A DNA stretch of 64,000 nucleotides, taken from positions 4,569,001-4,633,000 of the forward strand of contig NZ_CP118225.1 in assembly GCF_028768465.1 (NCBI RefSeq). Direction: 5' to 3'. The notes under the pieces are model-generated. The model had not been told where the DNA came from. It worked only from the letters and a program-made list of their open reading frames with translations, and made no database searches. Positions within the stretch are counted from its first letter, which is position 1, and each line of letters begins with the position of its first letter. Shown here piece by piece: positions 25,500 to 33,857 of this stretch. Source of the stretch: Rhodopirellula sp. P2 (GTDB lineage: Bacteria > Planctomycetota > Planctomycetia > Pirellulales > Pirellulaceae). The position numbers were made by a program, and so were the translations under genes.

Positions 25500-26155
25500 T
25501 CGACCCGTTTGTCCTGACCGTCTCCTTCTTGCCTTTGATCGGGTACCTGTTGCTCTTGTCGCTGATTCGCGTGAGCGGACGGGTGTTGGTGACGACGGGC
25601 GGACGAGACATGGCGGCGGTCTTATTTGCTGTCGCAGGCATGATTGCGATCGGCCCGATGCAGTTGTTCTTTCCCGGGGCGTCGGCGATTTTCCTGGGGC
25701 CGTACGTGTGGTTGCCGTTGTTGTTGCTGTACGTGTTGGTATGTGGACTGATTGTCCTGACTCGAGAACCTCGATTGGTCGTGTACGGACGAACGGCAGA
25801 GGAACTGTATCCCGCCTTGATGCGAGCCGCCCGAGCGATCGATTCTGCGGCGACGGGAGACGAACGGAAGGCCCAGGTTCATTTGCCACAGTTTGGTGCG
25901 CACCTGAGAATTGAAGGCCACCAAGGGTTGGACTGCGTCAGCGTGTTGGCATTTGAACCGATGTTGCCGCTGTCGTTTTGGAATCATTTGCTGGGACAGT
26001 TGCGAGTTCAGGTTCGCGGAATCGCAGCGCCATCGCCGAGGCGTGGCTGGGGCGCTTTGTTTGTGGCGATCGCAATGCTGGTGTTGCTGGTTCGAAGCGT
26101 GATGGGACGTGGCGACCAATTTGTCGAAGGCTTCCGCGATTGGCTGATTCGTTGA
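25496..26155 (+). CDS. Membrane protein of unknown function, coupled to the antiporter
   Basis: 219 residues. The GTG start overlaps the antiporter TGA (GTGA, 4-bp overlap). Three N-terminal membrane segments (LTVSFLPLIGYLLLLSLI, AAVLFAVAGMIAIGPMQLFF, AIFLGPYVWLPLLLLYVLVCGLIVL) precede a cytoplasmic-looking domain (about 95-180). One more helix lies near the end (WGALFVAIAMLVLLVRSV). No known family. The tight coupling suggests a subunit or regulator of the antiporter. Confidence 0.75.
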   Translation: MIDPFVLTVSFLPLIGYLLLLSLIRVSGRVLVTTGGRDMAAVLFAVAGMIAIGPMQLFFPGASAIFLGPYVWLPLLLLYVLVCGLIVLTREPRLVVYGRTAEELYPALMRAARAIDSAATGDERKAQVHLPQFGAHLRIEGHQGLDCVSVLAFEPMLPLSFWNHLLGQLRVQVRGIAAPSPRRGWGALFVAIAMLVLLVRSVMGRGDQFVEGFRDWLIR

Positions 26156-26274
26156 TTCGACCAGTGGTTTTCTCGCGACCACACAGGGGGCGGAAATCGG
26201 CTGGGACAGTTTGGCGTGAATCGCACAAATTGGCAGAATTGGATCAGATCTGGCAAGTAATTGGCCGATCAACC

Positions 26275-26302
26275 TTGCTGCATCGGCGACGACGCCTAAA
26301 AT
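26275..26302 (+). promoter_or_regulatory. Putative sigma-70-type promoter
   Basis: TTGCTG (26275-26280) and TAAAAT (26297-26302) are separated by 16 bp. Transcription would start near 26309 and run into the terminator at 26473-26514. It is the clearest promoter-like pair I noticed in the spacers. It is based on sequence form only. Confidence 0.5.
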
Positions 26303-26308
26303 GCAAGC

Positions 26309-26514
26309 AGCAGATCTTTTGAGGTCTGTTAGGTGCAGTCACATAACACCGGCAGAGGGTTCATTTTTCGGGCACGCCTGGATCAACAAAGACTTGTGCA
26401 GTAGCACGTCGAGATTCACGCGTTTCTCCCAGCGGCTTCACTCTTGCCGCCGAGTGGCTGTTACTGAATTGGACCGGCAGGTCGGATCGATGGATCCAGC
26501 CTGTCGGTTTTTTT
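26309..26514 (+). ncRNA. Candidate ~205-nt non-coding RNA or attenuated leader
   Basis: The region runs from the predicted start to the T-run of an intrinsic terminator, within the 650-bp spacer between the antiporter partner (ends 26155) and the Wzz-like gene (starts 26806). It contains no good open frame. An internal stem is possible at about 26429-26459 (CACTC/GAGTG plus flanking CAG/CTG). It does not resemble tmRNA, SRP RNA, RNase P RNA or a tRNA; 6S RNA is not excluded by size, but its end-pairing is not evident. Alternatively it is the upstream leader of the exopolysaccharide genes with an attenuator. Confidence 0.4.
26473..26514 (+). terminator. Intrinsic terminator hairpin with 7-T run
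   Basis: Outer stem ACCGGCAGG (26473-26481) pairs with CCTGTCGGT (26500-26508), one G-U pair. An inner stem GGATC/GATCC has loop GATG. T7 occupies 26508-26514. This is the most canonical rho-independent terminator form in the window. It points along the plus strand, 318 bp after the nearest upstream gene. A further stem follows at about 26520-26555 (ACTCGC/GCGAGT inside ACGG/CCGT). Confidence 0.75.
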
Positions 26515-26805
26515 ATGCGCCGACGGAAACTCGCGAGGTTTGCGAGTCCGTTGAGGATCGATCCACGGCGTTGCGGTGCCGTTGACGACGTCGGAGGGGC
26601 GGCGAATGATCCCTGCGAGCGTTTTGATGCCGCAAAAATGCGTGTCTGGCAAGCTTGCCCCTCTCGTTCGGCTGACATCGGATTAGACTGAGGCGGGCGG
26701 ATCCTGGGGTCGGAATCCGTTTTTACTGGACAGCGGCGGTGCCGAGTCCGGTTCACGTCGCTCCACTCATTGCCATCGTTTCCGTCTCTTGCTGCCTTTC
26801 GCAAC

Positions 26806-28458
26806 ATGAATGAACGCTCCTTTGCCGAAGCCGATCATTTTCGCCCCTTGCGTCTGAATGACCTCTGGCGGGCGGTTGCTCGCCACCGATTCTCGGCAGT
26901 GCTGTGGACGATCGTGTTGCTACCGGTGCTGGCCTTCGGTGTCTTCTTGATCCCGGCTCAGTTTGATTCGTACGGGCAATTGTTGATTCGTTTGGGGCGG
27001 GGGGCCGTCTCGATGGATCCCACGGCGACGCTTTCGCCAACCGTTTCGCTGCAAGACAGCCGGGCCTCCCAGGTCAACAGCGTCCGCGAGATGTTGCAGT
27101 CACGAGCGATCGCTCAAAAAGTGGTCCGAGAGGTTGGCGTGGAGAGGATCTTGGAACCGCGCAGCGTGCTCTCCAAAACGATGCAGAAGATCAGTTCGAT
27201 ATTGCCAGGCGGGACCCCGAAACCCATGGGCGATCTGTCGGCGGAAGAAGTGGAAGCTCAGCTCGCCGAAGAGATGGCGATCAATGCGTTTCAAGAATCG
27301 ATGAATTTGTTCATGGCAAAGGATGCCTACACAATCGATTTGGAGGTTCGGACGGAGGACCCCTTCTTGTCGCGCGATTTGCTCAACGCGTTGGTTCAGA
27401 TTTATCGCCAGCACCATGCGATGGCCCACAGTTCACTCGGGGCGTCTGAGTTCTTCGAAGAGCAATCCGAGTTGTCGTACAAACGAGCGGTGGAAGCAAA
27501 AGAGAAGCTTCGAGTCGCCAAAACCGAACGCGGCATCATCGACATCGGCTCGGCTCAGTCGGCGTTGCGTTCACTGATCAGCCAGGTCGAAAGCAATTTG
27601 GTGGACGTGGAGTATGAACTGGCGTCCGCGGTTTCGGAGCGAGCTCGATTGATCGAACAGGTCGGTGATCAACCGGAAACGTTGCAAACGCAAACGATTC
27701 GAGGGATTCCCAAAGCGACTGGCGACTCGATGCGTCAGGCGTTGTACGAATTGGAAGTCCGTTACAAGGAACAGTCTCTGAAACTGAGTGACGATCACCC
27801 CAAGTTGAAGGTGTTGCGAGAACAATTGGCAGCGGCAACCGAGATCTCGCGATCCGAGCAAGGCGAGCGACCTCAGACCACCGAGTCGACCAATCCGGTT
27901 CGGCAAGCGTTGGTGATGTCGCTTCAGCAAACCGAGACTCGGCTGTCGGGTTTGGAATCCAAGCATGAGAACCTGAAGTCGCAAGCGGAATCGCTGAAGG
28001 ACGAACTGACGCAATTGAACCGTGACGAGGTGCAATTGGCGGAGCTCAGCTGGGAAACGGATTTGGCGGAAGCCGAGTACATGCGGACAGCTGAGAATCG
28101 CGACAACGCGCGGTTGATCGATCGTCTGTCATCGGGTGCCGTCAGTGAAATCGCGGTCGTCCAAGAACCCTCGTTGGGACTGAAGAAGGTCAAACCGAAG
28201 CGGTCGATCCTGCTGGTGTTGGCGGCAATGCTGGCGGTCGGATTTGGGATAGTCCAAGCCTTGATTCGCGGATTGTTGGCGACGCCTCATGCGGCGGAAA
28301 TGGACTCCAATCGCCAACCTCCCACGCGTCGCCGAAGCGATGCCGGGCACGGGCGTTACCGCGGAACGGACAGCGTTCGCGGGTTCAACAAACCGCCAGA
28401 ATCGGAACCTGTGGCCGAAACAGAAGAAAATGGCGGGTTGACGACCGTTCCTCGCTAA
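26806..28458 (+). CDS. Wzz/GumC-like polysaccharide chain-length or export protein (no kinase domain)
   Basis: 550 residues from the ATG at 26806. The N-terminal cytoplasmic start RPLRLNDLWRAVARHRFS is followed by TM1 (AVLWTIVLLPVLAFGVFLI), a Wzz-type periplasmic domain (QLLIRLGRGAVSMDPT...VNSVREMLQSRAIAQKVV), and long coiled-coil helices (about 215-430; ELEVRYKEQSLKLSDDHPKL is the GumC-like signature). TM2 is near 470-490 (SILLVLAAMLAVGFGIVQALI), with a disordered basic tail. There is no Walker-type tyrosine kinase domain, so it is a polysaccharide co-polymerase of the split or kinase-free type. It heads an exopolysaccharide gene set; the next gene is 79 bp downstream. Confidence 0.88.
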   Translation: MNERSFAEADHFRPLRLNDLWRAVARHRFSAVLWTIVLLPVLAFGVFLIPAQFDSYGQLLIRLGRGAVSMDPTATLSPTVSLQDSRASQVNSVREMLQSRAIAQKVVREVGVERILEPRSVLSKTMQKISSILPGGTPKPMGDLSAEEVEAQLAEEMAINAFQESMNLFMAKDAYTIDLEVRTEDPFLSRDLLNALVQIYRQHHAMAHSSLGASEFFEEQSELSYKRAVEAKEKLRVAKTERGIIDIGSAQSALRSLISQVESNLVDVEYELASAVSERARLIEQVGDQPETLQTQTIRGIPKATGDSMRQALYELEVRYKEQSLKLSDDHPKLKVLREQLAAATEISRSEQGERPQTTESTNPVRQALVMSLQQTETRLSGLESKHENLKSQAESLKDELTQLNRDEVQLAELSWETDLAEAEYMRTAENRDNARLIDRLSSGAVSEIAVVQEPSLGLKKVKPKRSILLVLAAMLAVGFGIVQALIRGLLATPHAAEMDSNRQPPTRRRSDAGHGRYRGTDSVRGFNKPPESEPVAETEENGGLTTVPR

Positions 28459-28537
28459 ACGAATGTTTCCTCTGAATCGCGAAATCTTCACTCGTTTACC
28501 TTCATCTCCTCGCTGACCCACGGCGCCCATCATCGCC

Positions 28538-29911
28538 ATGCGAATCCTTGCCGTTCACAGCTATTACCGCCTTCGTGGCGGTGAGGATGTCGTATTCGAT
28601 GCTGAAACACAATTGTTGGAATCGTTTGGGCACGAGGTCACGCGGTTCACGCGGATGAATGATTCGATGTCGGGTGCCGGAGCGATCACGAACGCTCGGA
28701 TGACGGTTTGGAATTCGGGCCTCGCGCGGGAAATCCAAGCGGCGGTGAAGCAGAACCAGATCGACGTGGTTCATTTCCACAACACCTTCCCAGCGATCTC
28801 GCCGGCTGCGATCAAGGCGGCTCATGAGGCGGGAGCCGCGACCGTATTGACGCTGCACAATTCGCGAATACTGTGCCCCAAAGCGGTCTGTTTTCGCGAC
28901 GGTCAACCTTGCACCGATTGTGTGGCCGCTCGTTTTGCGACCCCTGCGATTCGTCACGCTTGTTTCCACGACAGCCGATTGGCGTCGGGCGTTGTCGCGG
29001 TGACGAATTGGTTGCACCGAACCAGCAAGACGTACCAGCGTTATCTCAATGTCGCGATCGCTCCGACCCAGTTCGTCAAAACTCGTTACGAGGAATCGGG
29101 GCATCCGATGCCTCCGATCGCTGTCAAACCTCACTTCGTTGAATCGGACCTCCCGCTCGGGCAAGGCGATGGTGGTTACGCGCTGTTCGTGGGGCGTTTG
29201 AGTGAAGAAAAGGGCTTGAAAGTTCTGCTGGACGCATGGAACCTGCTGACCCAGCCCATCCCACTGAAGGTGATCGGGGATGGTCCGCTCAGGCATTTGC
29301 TCGATCAACCGCAGGAAAACGTGGAGTACTTGGGGCGTTTGGACCAGGCGGCTGTCTACCAGACAATGGCAGACGCGGCGATGTTGATTTTGCCGTCTCA
29401 CTGTGCTGAATCATTTGGCCGGGTGGTCGTCGAAGCGTTTGCGTGCGGAACACCGGTTGTGTGCGCGAACCAAGGTGGTCAAGCTGAGCTGGTACACCCA
29501 TCCGTGGGGGCCTTGTTTCGCAGCGGCGACGCGGAGGAATTGGCCTCGGTGGTGGACGGTTTTGTTCAGAACGCGGAGCAAACCATTGCGATGCGTGAAA
29601 TGGCTCGTCGGGAGTACGAATCCAAGTACACCGCGGCGATCAACCACGATCAACTGATTGCGATCTATCAAGCCGCTTTGAAAGCTCGCGGACGAAACGA
29701 AGTGGGCCGCATGGGCGATCCGGATTTGCGAATTGATTCGCAGCACTCGCCCAACGCAGCGAACGAGCCGCATGGTTCGGCGGCCACGCTGACACAAAAC
29801 GAAACCGATTCCCCCGAACATATCTCGCACCCCGAACAGGCTCATGACGAACCGATGCGTGGTCACGACCAGCTGGGACGACGGGCATCCTCAGGATCAA
29901 CGCTTGGCTGA
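28538..29911 (+). CDS. GT4 family glycosyltransferase with extended C-terminal tail
   Basis: 457 residues. GT-B fold: the N-terminal Rossmann domain starts MRILAVHSYYRLRGGEDVVF and contains VVHFHNTFPAISP and TVLTLHNSRILCPKAVCFRDG. The C-terminal nucleotide-sugar domain has LFVGRLSEEKGLKVLLDAW, VIGDGPLR and the EX7E motif region ESFGRVVVEAFACGTPVV. A cysteine-rich patch (about 112-148) in the acceptor domain is common in this subgroup. After about residue 390 the sequence is low-complexity and polar, and its last 22 codons overlap the next gene by 68 bp. Likely adds a sugar to a lipid-linked exopolysaccharide unit. Confidence 0.92.
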   Translation: MRILAVHSYYRLRGGEDVVFDAETQLLESFGHEVTRFTRMNDSMSGAGAITNARMTVWNSGLAREIQAAVKQNQIDVVHFHNTFPAISPAAIKAAHEAGAATVLTLHNSRILCPKAVCFRDGQPCTDCVAARFATPAIRHACFHDSRLASGVVAVTNWLHRTSKTYQRYLNVAIAPTQFVKTRYEESGHPMPPIAVKPHFVESDLPLGQGDGGYALFVGRLSEEKGLKVLLDAWNLLTQPIPLKVIGDGPLRHLLDQPQENVEYLGRLDQAAVYQTMADAAMLILPSHCAESFGRVVVEAFACGTPVVCANQGGQAELVHPSVGALFRSGDAEELASVVDGFVQNAEQTIAMREMARREYESKYTAAINHDQLIAIYQAALKARGRNEVGRMGDPDLRIDSQHSPNAANEPHGSAATLTQNETDSPEHISHPEQAHDEPMRGHDQLGRRASSGSTLG

Positions 29912-30632
29912 GTTACTGGACCGCTATGGATTGGCGGCCACGTTCTACATCCCTCGCCATTCACAGCTCGAAACGTTGCCCGAAGAGAAAATCCGTGAGT
30001 TGAGCCAGCGGTTTGAGATCGGTGCTCACACGATGGAGCACTTGGCGTTGACGACGTTGCCAGATGTGGAGGCGGAGCGTCAGATTCATGACAGCGGGGC
30101 TTGGGTCGCGGACGTGACCGGGGAACCGTGTGCGATGTTTTGCCCACCGCTGGGAAAGTACCAACGGGAGCACGTCAACGCGATCGCGCGGCATGGTTTC
30201 ATCGGCTATCGGACGGTGGAGTTGCTGAGAATTGATCCGCCCAAACGTCGCGTTCGTGGTGATTACGTTCGTGGCGACAAGGGCTGGGAGTTGTCGTCCA
30301 TGCCGACCTCCGTGCAGGCTCATCCCCACCCGCGTTCGGTCTACGTTCGCAACGCGATCAAACGAGCTTCCTGGAGCCCGCTCCACTGCGCTTGGACGAT
30401 GGCGGGGAAAACCGATTGGGTGGGATTGGCCGAGCTGATGCTGACTCGGGCAGCACAAACGGGGGGCGTCTTCCATCTGTGGGGGCACAGCTGGGAAATC
30501 GAGGAAAACGAACAATGGGCGAACCTCGAAAAGGTGTTCGCCATGCTTTCGCAGGCCGTTGAGTCCGGCTGGGCGGTGACAGCGAGCAATGGAGAGGTGT
30601 GTTCCGCCGAAAGCCCCGCTTCCCTTTTTTGA
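29844..30632 (+). CDS. Polysaccharide deacetylase (NodB-like, CE4)
   Basis: 262 residues. The NodB motifs are present: SWDDGHPQD (about 10-18) with the catalytic and metal Asp pair, HTMEH (about 62-66) as the zinc His pair, and CPPLGKYQREHV as the conserved loop corresponding to R-x-P-Y/G. There is no signal peptide, so the protein may act at the cytoplasmic face or on lipid-linked sugars. The start ATG lies inside the end of the glycosyltransferase gene in another frame (68-bp overlap), so translation is probably coupled. It likely removes N- or O-acetyl groups from the exopolysaccharide precursor. Confidence 0.88.
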   Translation: MTNRCVVTTSWDDGHPQDQRLAELLDRYGLAATFYIPRHSQLETLPEEKIRELSQRFEIGAHTMEHLALTTLPDVEAERQIHDSGAWVADVTGEPCAMFCPPLGKYQREHVNAIARHGFIGYRTVELLRIDPPKRRVRGDYVRGDKGWELSSMPTSVQAHPHPRSVYVRNAIKRASWSPLHCAWTMAGKTDWVGLAELMLTRAAQTGGVFHLWGHSWEIEENEQWANLEKVFAMLSQAVESGWAVTASNGEVCSAESPASLF

Positions 30633-30751
30633 CAACTCGCATAGAGTTAAATAGGCGACGAGTGGAATCAGACTCGCTGCACGGAGGTTGCACCGTCGCC
30701 AATCCTTGACGCGACTCCACCGACCGAACACACACGCCATACCATTCGAAC

Positions 30752-31186
30752 ATGCCGAACGAGCAGGACATTTACGAAGAGCACGTGCTGGATCACTACG
30801 AAGATCCATACCACCGCGGGACGCTGGATTCCGCCAGCCACATGGACGAGGGGAAGAACCCGTTGTGCGGTGATCGGATCGTCATCACGCTGCGACTGGA
30901 TGATTCCGGGAAGGTTGCGGAGGCTTGGTTTGAAGGCGAAGGCTGTGTGATCAGCCAGGCCTCTGCATCGATGCTGATCGAGCTGATGGAAGGCAAAACG
31001 ATCGACGAAGTGAAAGCTTTCACGGCGGAAGAAATGCTGGAGTTGTTCGGTCCCAAGCTGACCCCCAACCGCCAAAAATGCTGCCTGTTGTCGTGGAAGA
31101 TTCTGCAATCAGCGTTGCATTCCCCCGTCAACGAAGACGGTGATTCGTCGGCACCGGGCGGCCCATCGCTCGGGGAAGAGCAGTGA
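30752..31186 (+). CDS. sufU: SufU-type iron-sulfur cluster assembly / zinc-dependent sulfurtransferase
   Basis: 144 residues. The three cysteine motifs of the IscU/SufU family are clear: NPLCGDR (about 37-43), GEGCVISQASAS (about 63-74) and NRQKCC (about 106-111). The Asp of CGD plus the three Cys are the expected metal ligands. The region between the second and third motifs is longer than in IscU, which is the SufU hallmark. SufU accepts persulfide sulfur from SufS. The C-terminal 20 residues are a Gly/Ser/Pro-rich tail. The sufS GTG start overlaps its stop (GTGA). Confidence 0.95.
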   Translation: MPNEQDIYEEHVLDHYEDPYHRGTLDSASHMDEGKNPLCGDRIVITLRLDDSGKVAEAWFEGEGCVISQASASMLIELMEGKTIDEVKAFTAEEMLELFGPKLTPNRQKCCLLSWKILQSALHSPVNEDGDSSAPGGPSLGEEQ

Positions 31187-32478
31187 GCGTGAACGCATCC
31201 ACCTTGCCGTTGGACGTCGCAAAAATTCGCGACGACTTCCCGATCTTGAACACTCAATCGGCCAGTGGTCGACCGCTGGTGTATTTCGACAACGCGGCCA
31301 GCACGCAGCGTCCCAATGCGGTCATCGACGCGATGAGCCGTTGCTATCAGGAATACTACAGCAACGTTCACCGTGGAATTCACACGCTGAGCGAAGCGTC
31401 GACGGGGGCCTACGAGAGTGCGCGAGCGACCGTGGCTTCGTTCATGAATGCTTCGACGACCAACGAGGTCATCTTTGCCGCAGGAACCACCGCGGCCATC
31501 AACACGGTGGCGAGATCCTGGGGCGACCAGCATCTTTCGTCGGGCGACGTGATCTTGTTGTTGATCAGCGAGCATCATGCCAACATTGTTCCTTGGCATC
31601 AGTTGGCCGAACGCGTGGGCTGCCGGGTGGAGTTTATCGCCATCAACGACGACTTTTTGATCGATGACGAGGCGGTTGCCTCCGCCATTCAGACGCACCA
31701 ACCCAAGTTGTTCGCCTTTGGCGCCGCCAGCAACACGCTGGGCACGGAGTACCCGGTCAAGCGTTGGACACAGCTGGCTCATGAGGCGGGTGCGACCGTG
31801 TTGATCGATGCGGCCCAAGCCGCTCCACACTGGCAGCTGGACGTGCAGGACTGGAATGCCGACTTTGTCGTCTTCAGCGGCCACAAGGTTTGTGGTCCGA
31901 CGGGAATTGGTGTGCTTTGGGGACGCGAAAGTTTACTGGATTCGATGCCTCCGTTTTTGGGCGGTGGTGGAATGATCGACACGGTGACGACCGATGGGTT
32001 CACGTCCCATTCCTTGCCCGAAAAATTCGAAGCCGGCACACCGCCGATTGTCGAAGCGATCGGACTGGAAGCGGCCCTGAAGTACTTGACCGAAATCGGC
32101 ATGGACAACATTCATGCTCATGAACGTCAGCTTGGCTCACGTGCCGACGCGGGACTGCGTGAGATCGCTGGCGTCCGTGTGATTGGGCCCACCCCGGAGC
32201 ACAAAGGCGGGATCAATAGCTTCGTGGTTGAAGGTGTTCACGCACACGACGTCTCGCAGTTTCTCGATGGTCAAGGTGTCGCCGTTCGCGCGGGGCATCA
32301 TTGCACGATGCCGCTGCACAATGCGATTGGCGTTTCCGCGACCTCGCGAGCGAGTTGCTATTTCTACAACACGATGGATGAAGTCGACGTGTTTTTGCAA
32401 GCGGTTTCGGACGTGCGAGATCGTTTCGCGAAAACCGGACGTCGTCGTCGTTCACGCGCGAGTCGATCGGAGACATGA
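31183..32478 (+). CDS. sufS: SufS-type cysteine desulfurase
   Basis: 431 residues, PLP-dependent class V aminotransferase fold. Seen: YFDNAASTQRP near the N-terminus, ISEHHANIVPWH, VLIDAAQAAPHW, the PLP-lysine motif VFSGHKVCGPTGIGVLWG, and the active-site cysteine in RAGHHCTMPLH. The enzyme takes sulfur from cysteine as a persulfide and hands it to SufU, giving Fe-S assembly in the cytoplasm. The GTG start gives a normal-length protein and a 4-bp overlap with sufU. Its own stop overlaps the xseA start (ATGA), so the three are translationally linked. No sufBCD is in the window. Confidence 0.96.
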   Translation: MSVNASTLPLDVAKIRDDFPILNTQSASGRPLVYFDNAASTQRPNAVIDAMSRCYQEYYSNVHRGIHTLSEASTGAYESARATVASFMNASTTNEVIFAAGTTAAINTVARSWGDQHLSSGDVILLLISEHHANIVPWHQLAERVGCRVEFIAINDDFLIDDEAVASAIQTHQPKLFAFGAASNTLGTEYPVKRWTQLAHEAGATVLIDAAQAAPHWQLDVQDWNADFVVFSGHKVCGPTGIGVLWGRESLLDSMPPFLGGGGMIDTVTTDGFTSHSLPEKFEAGTPPIVEAIGLEAALKYLTEIGMDNIHAHERQLGSRADAGLREIAGVRVIGPTPEHKGGINSFVVEGVHAHDVSQFLDGQGVAVRAGHHCTMPLHNAIGVSATSRASCYFYNTMDEVDVFLQAVSDVRDRFAKTGRRRRSRASRSET

Positions 32479-33812
32479 GCGACCCCACGCAGTTCTCGCT
32501 GTTTGATTCCAGCGATGACAAACCGACCAAGGCGACCAAGGCGACGCCCCCGAAACGCAAAGTCGCCAAGAAGACGCGGCAAACCTCGACCAGCGAAGAT
32601 GCGATCTCGATCAGTGAGCTGACTCGACAGATCAAATCGACGGTTGAGTCCGGATTCCCCTCGGTTTGGGTTGCGGGTGAAATCACCGACATCGCTCGGC
32701 CGCGAAGCGGGCACCTGTACTTCACACTCAAAGACGATCGTGCGCAAATTCGTGGCGTGATGTGGCGAAGCGTTGCTGAGCGTTTGCCGTTTGAACTGGA
32801 CGACGGGCAAAGCGTTCTTTGCCTGGGCGACGTGGAGGTCTACGCCGCGCGGGGTTCCTATCAGTTGGTCGTTCGCAAGTGCCAACCGCAAGGCATGGGG
32901 GCTCTGCAGCTCGCCTTTGCACAGTTGCAAGCAAAACTGCAAGCAGAAGGTTTGTTCGAACCGGAACGCAAACGTTTGCTGCCGCGTGTGCCTCGGCGGG
33001 TCGCGATTGTGACCAGTCCCACGGGGGCTGCGATCCAAGACTTTTTGCAGGCCGCAGCGCAACGTCACGCCGGCATCGAAATCGTCTTGATTCCGGCCAG
33101 CGTCCAAGGTCCCGGCAGTGTCGAATCGCTGATCGATGGGATGCGAGCGGCTCACCGGATGCGACCTCAGCCCGATGTGTTGATCGTTTCGCGAGGCGGT
33201 GGATCGCTGGAAGATCTCTGGTCCTTCAATGACGAGAAACTGGTGCGGGCGATCGCTGCGTCAAGGATTCCGACCGTGTCGGCAGTGGGACACGAAATCG
33301 ACGTGACGCTGGCGGATTTGGTGGCGGACGTGCGTGCCTTGACACCCACGGACGCGGCGTCTCGAGTCCTGCCTGATCGTGAGTCCATGATTGCGGCGTT
33401 GGATGCCCTCGGCGAGATGATGACCCGCAATCTGTTCCGCCGAGTCCAGTCAGAACGGCAACGTTTGGAGAACTGGGAATCTCGCCCGGTGTTTCAGAAC
33501 CCATTCGAGCTTGTTCACGATCGCAGTCGCGACCTGGACGATTGGGACGAACGTGGGCGGTCTGCGATCTGGCGTCGCTTGGAACAGGCTCGGTCCAAAC
33601 TCGCGACGGTCGCCGCAGCCCAGTCCGCTCTATCACCCCTGGCCGTGCTGTCGCGTGGTTACAGCGTCACGCAAACGGAATCGGGCCAAGTCGTCCGATC
33701 TCCGAGCGACGTTCAGCCAGGCCAAACATTACGAACTCGACTGACGGGCGGCGACGTGTTCTCCGTCGTCGCACCCCCAGAATCGAACGACGATCCAACA
33801 GGGGCGTCCTAG
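32475..33812 (+). CDS. xseA: Exodeoxyribonuclease VII large subunit
   Basis: 445 residues. An OB-fold DNA-binding domain (about 35-130; FPSVWVAGEITDIARPRSGHLYFTLKD) is preceded by a Lys/Thr-rich stretch. The catalytic core (about 150-330) has RVAIVTSPTGAAIQDFL, VSRGGGSLEDLWSFNDE and VGHEIDVTLADLVADVRALTPTDAA. A coiled-coil region follows, and the C-terminal beta part contains VLSRGYSVTQ. With XseB the enzyme degrades single-stranded DNA to acid-soluble oligonucleotides. The small-subunit gene usually follows xseA, but here a kelch protein does, so xseB must be elsewhere. Coupling to sufS by ATGA is an unusual gene order. Confidence 0.96.
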   Translation: MSDPTQFSLFDSSDDKPTKATKATPPKRKVAKKTRQTSTSEDAISISELTRQIKSTVESGFPSVWVAGEITDIARPRSGHLYFTLKDDRAQIRGVMWRSVAERLPFELDDGQSVLCLGDVEVYAARGSYQLVVRKCQPQGMGALQLAFAQLQAKLQAEGLFEPERKRLLPRVPRRVAIVTSPTGAAIQDFLQAAAQRHAGIEIVLIPASVQGPGSVESLIDGMRAAHRMRPQPDVLIVSRGGGSLEDLWSFNDEKLVRAIAASRIPTVSAVGHEIDVTLADLVADVRALTPTDAASRVLPDRESMIAALDALGEMMTRNLFRRVQSERQRLENWESRPVFQNPFELVHDRSRDLDDWDERGRSAIWRRLEQARSKLATVAAAQSALSPLAVLSRGYSVTQTESGQVVRSPSDVQPGQTLRTRLTGGDVFSVVAPPESNDDPTGAS

Positions 33813-33857
33813 GTCGCGATTCCCCTGACTCACCTCCTGCCTATCGGTCCCCCAACG

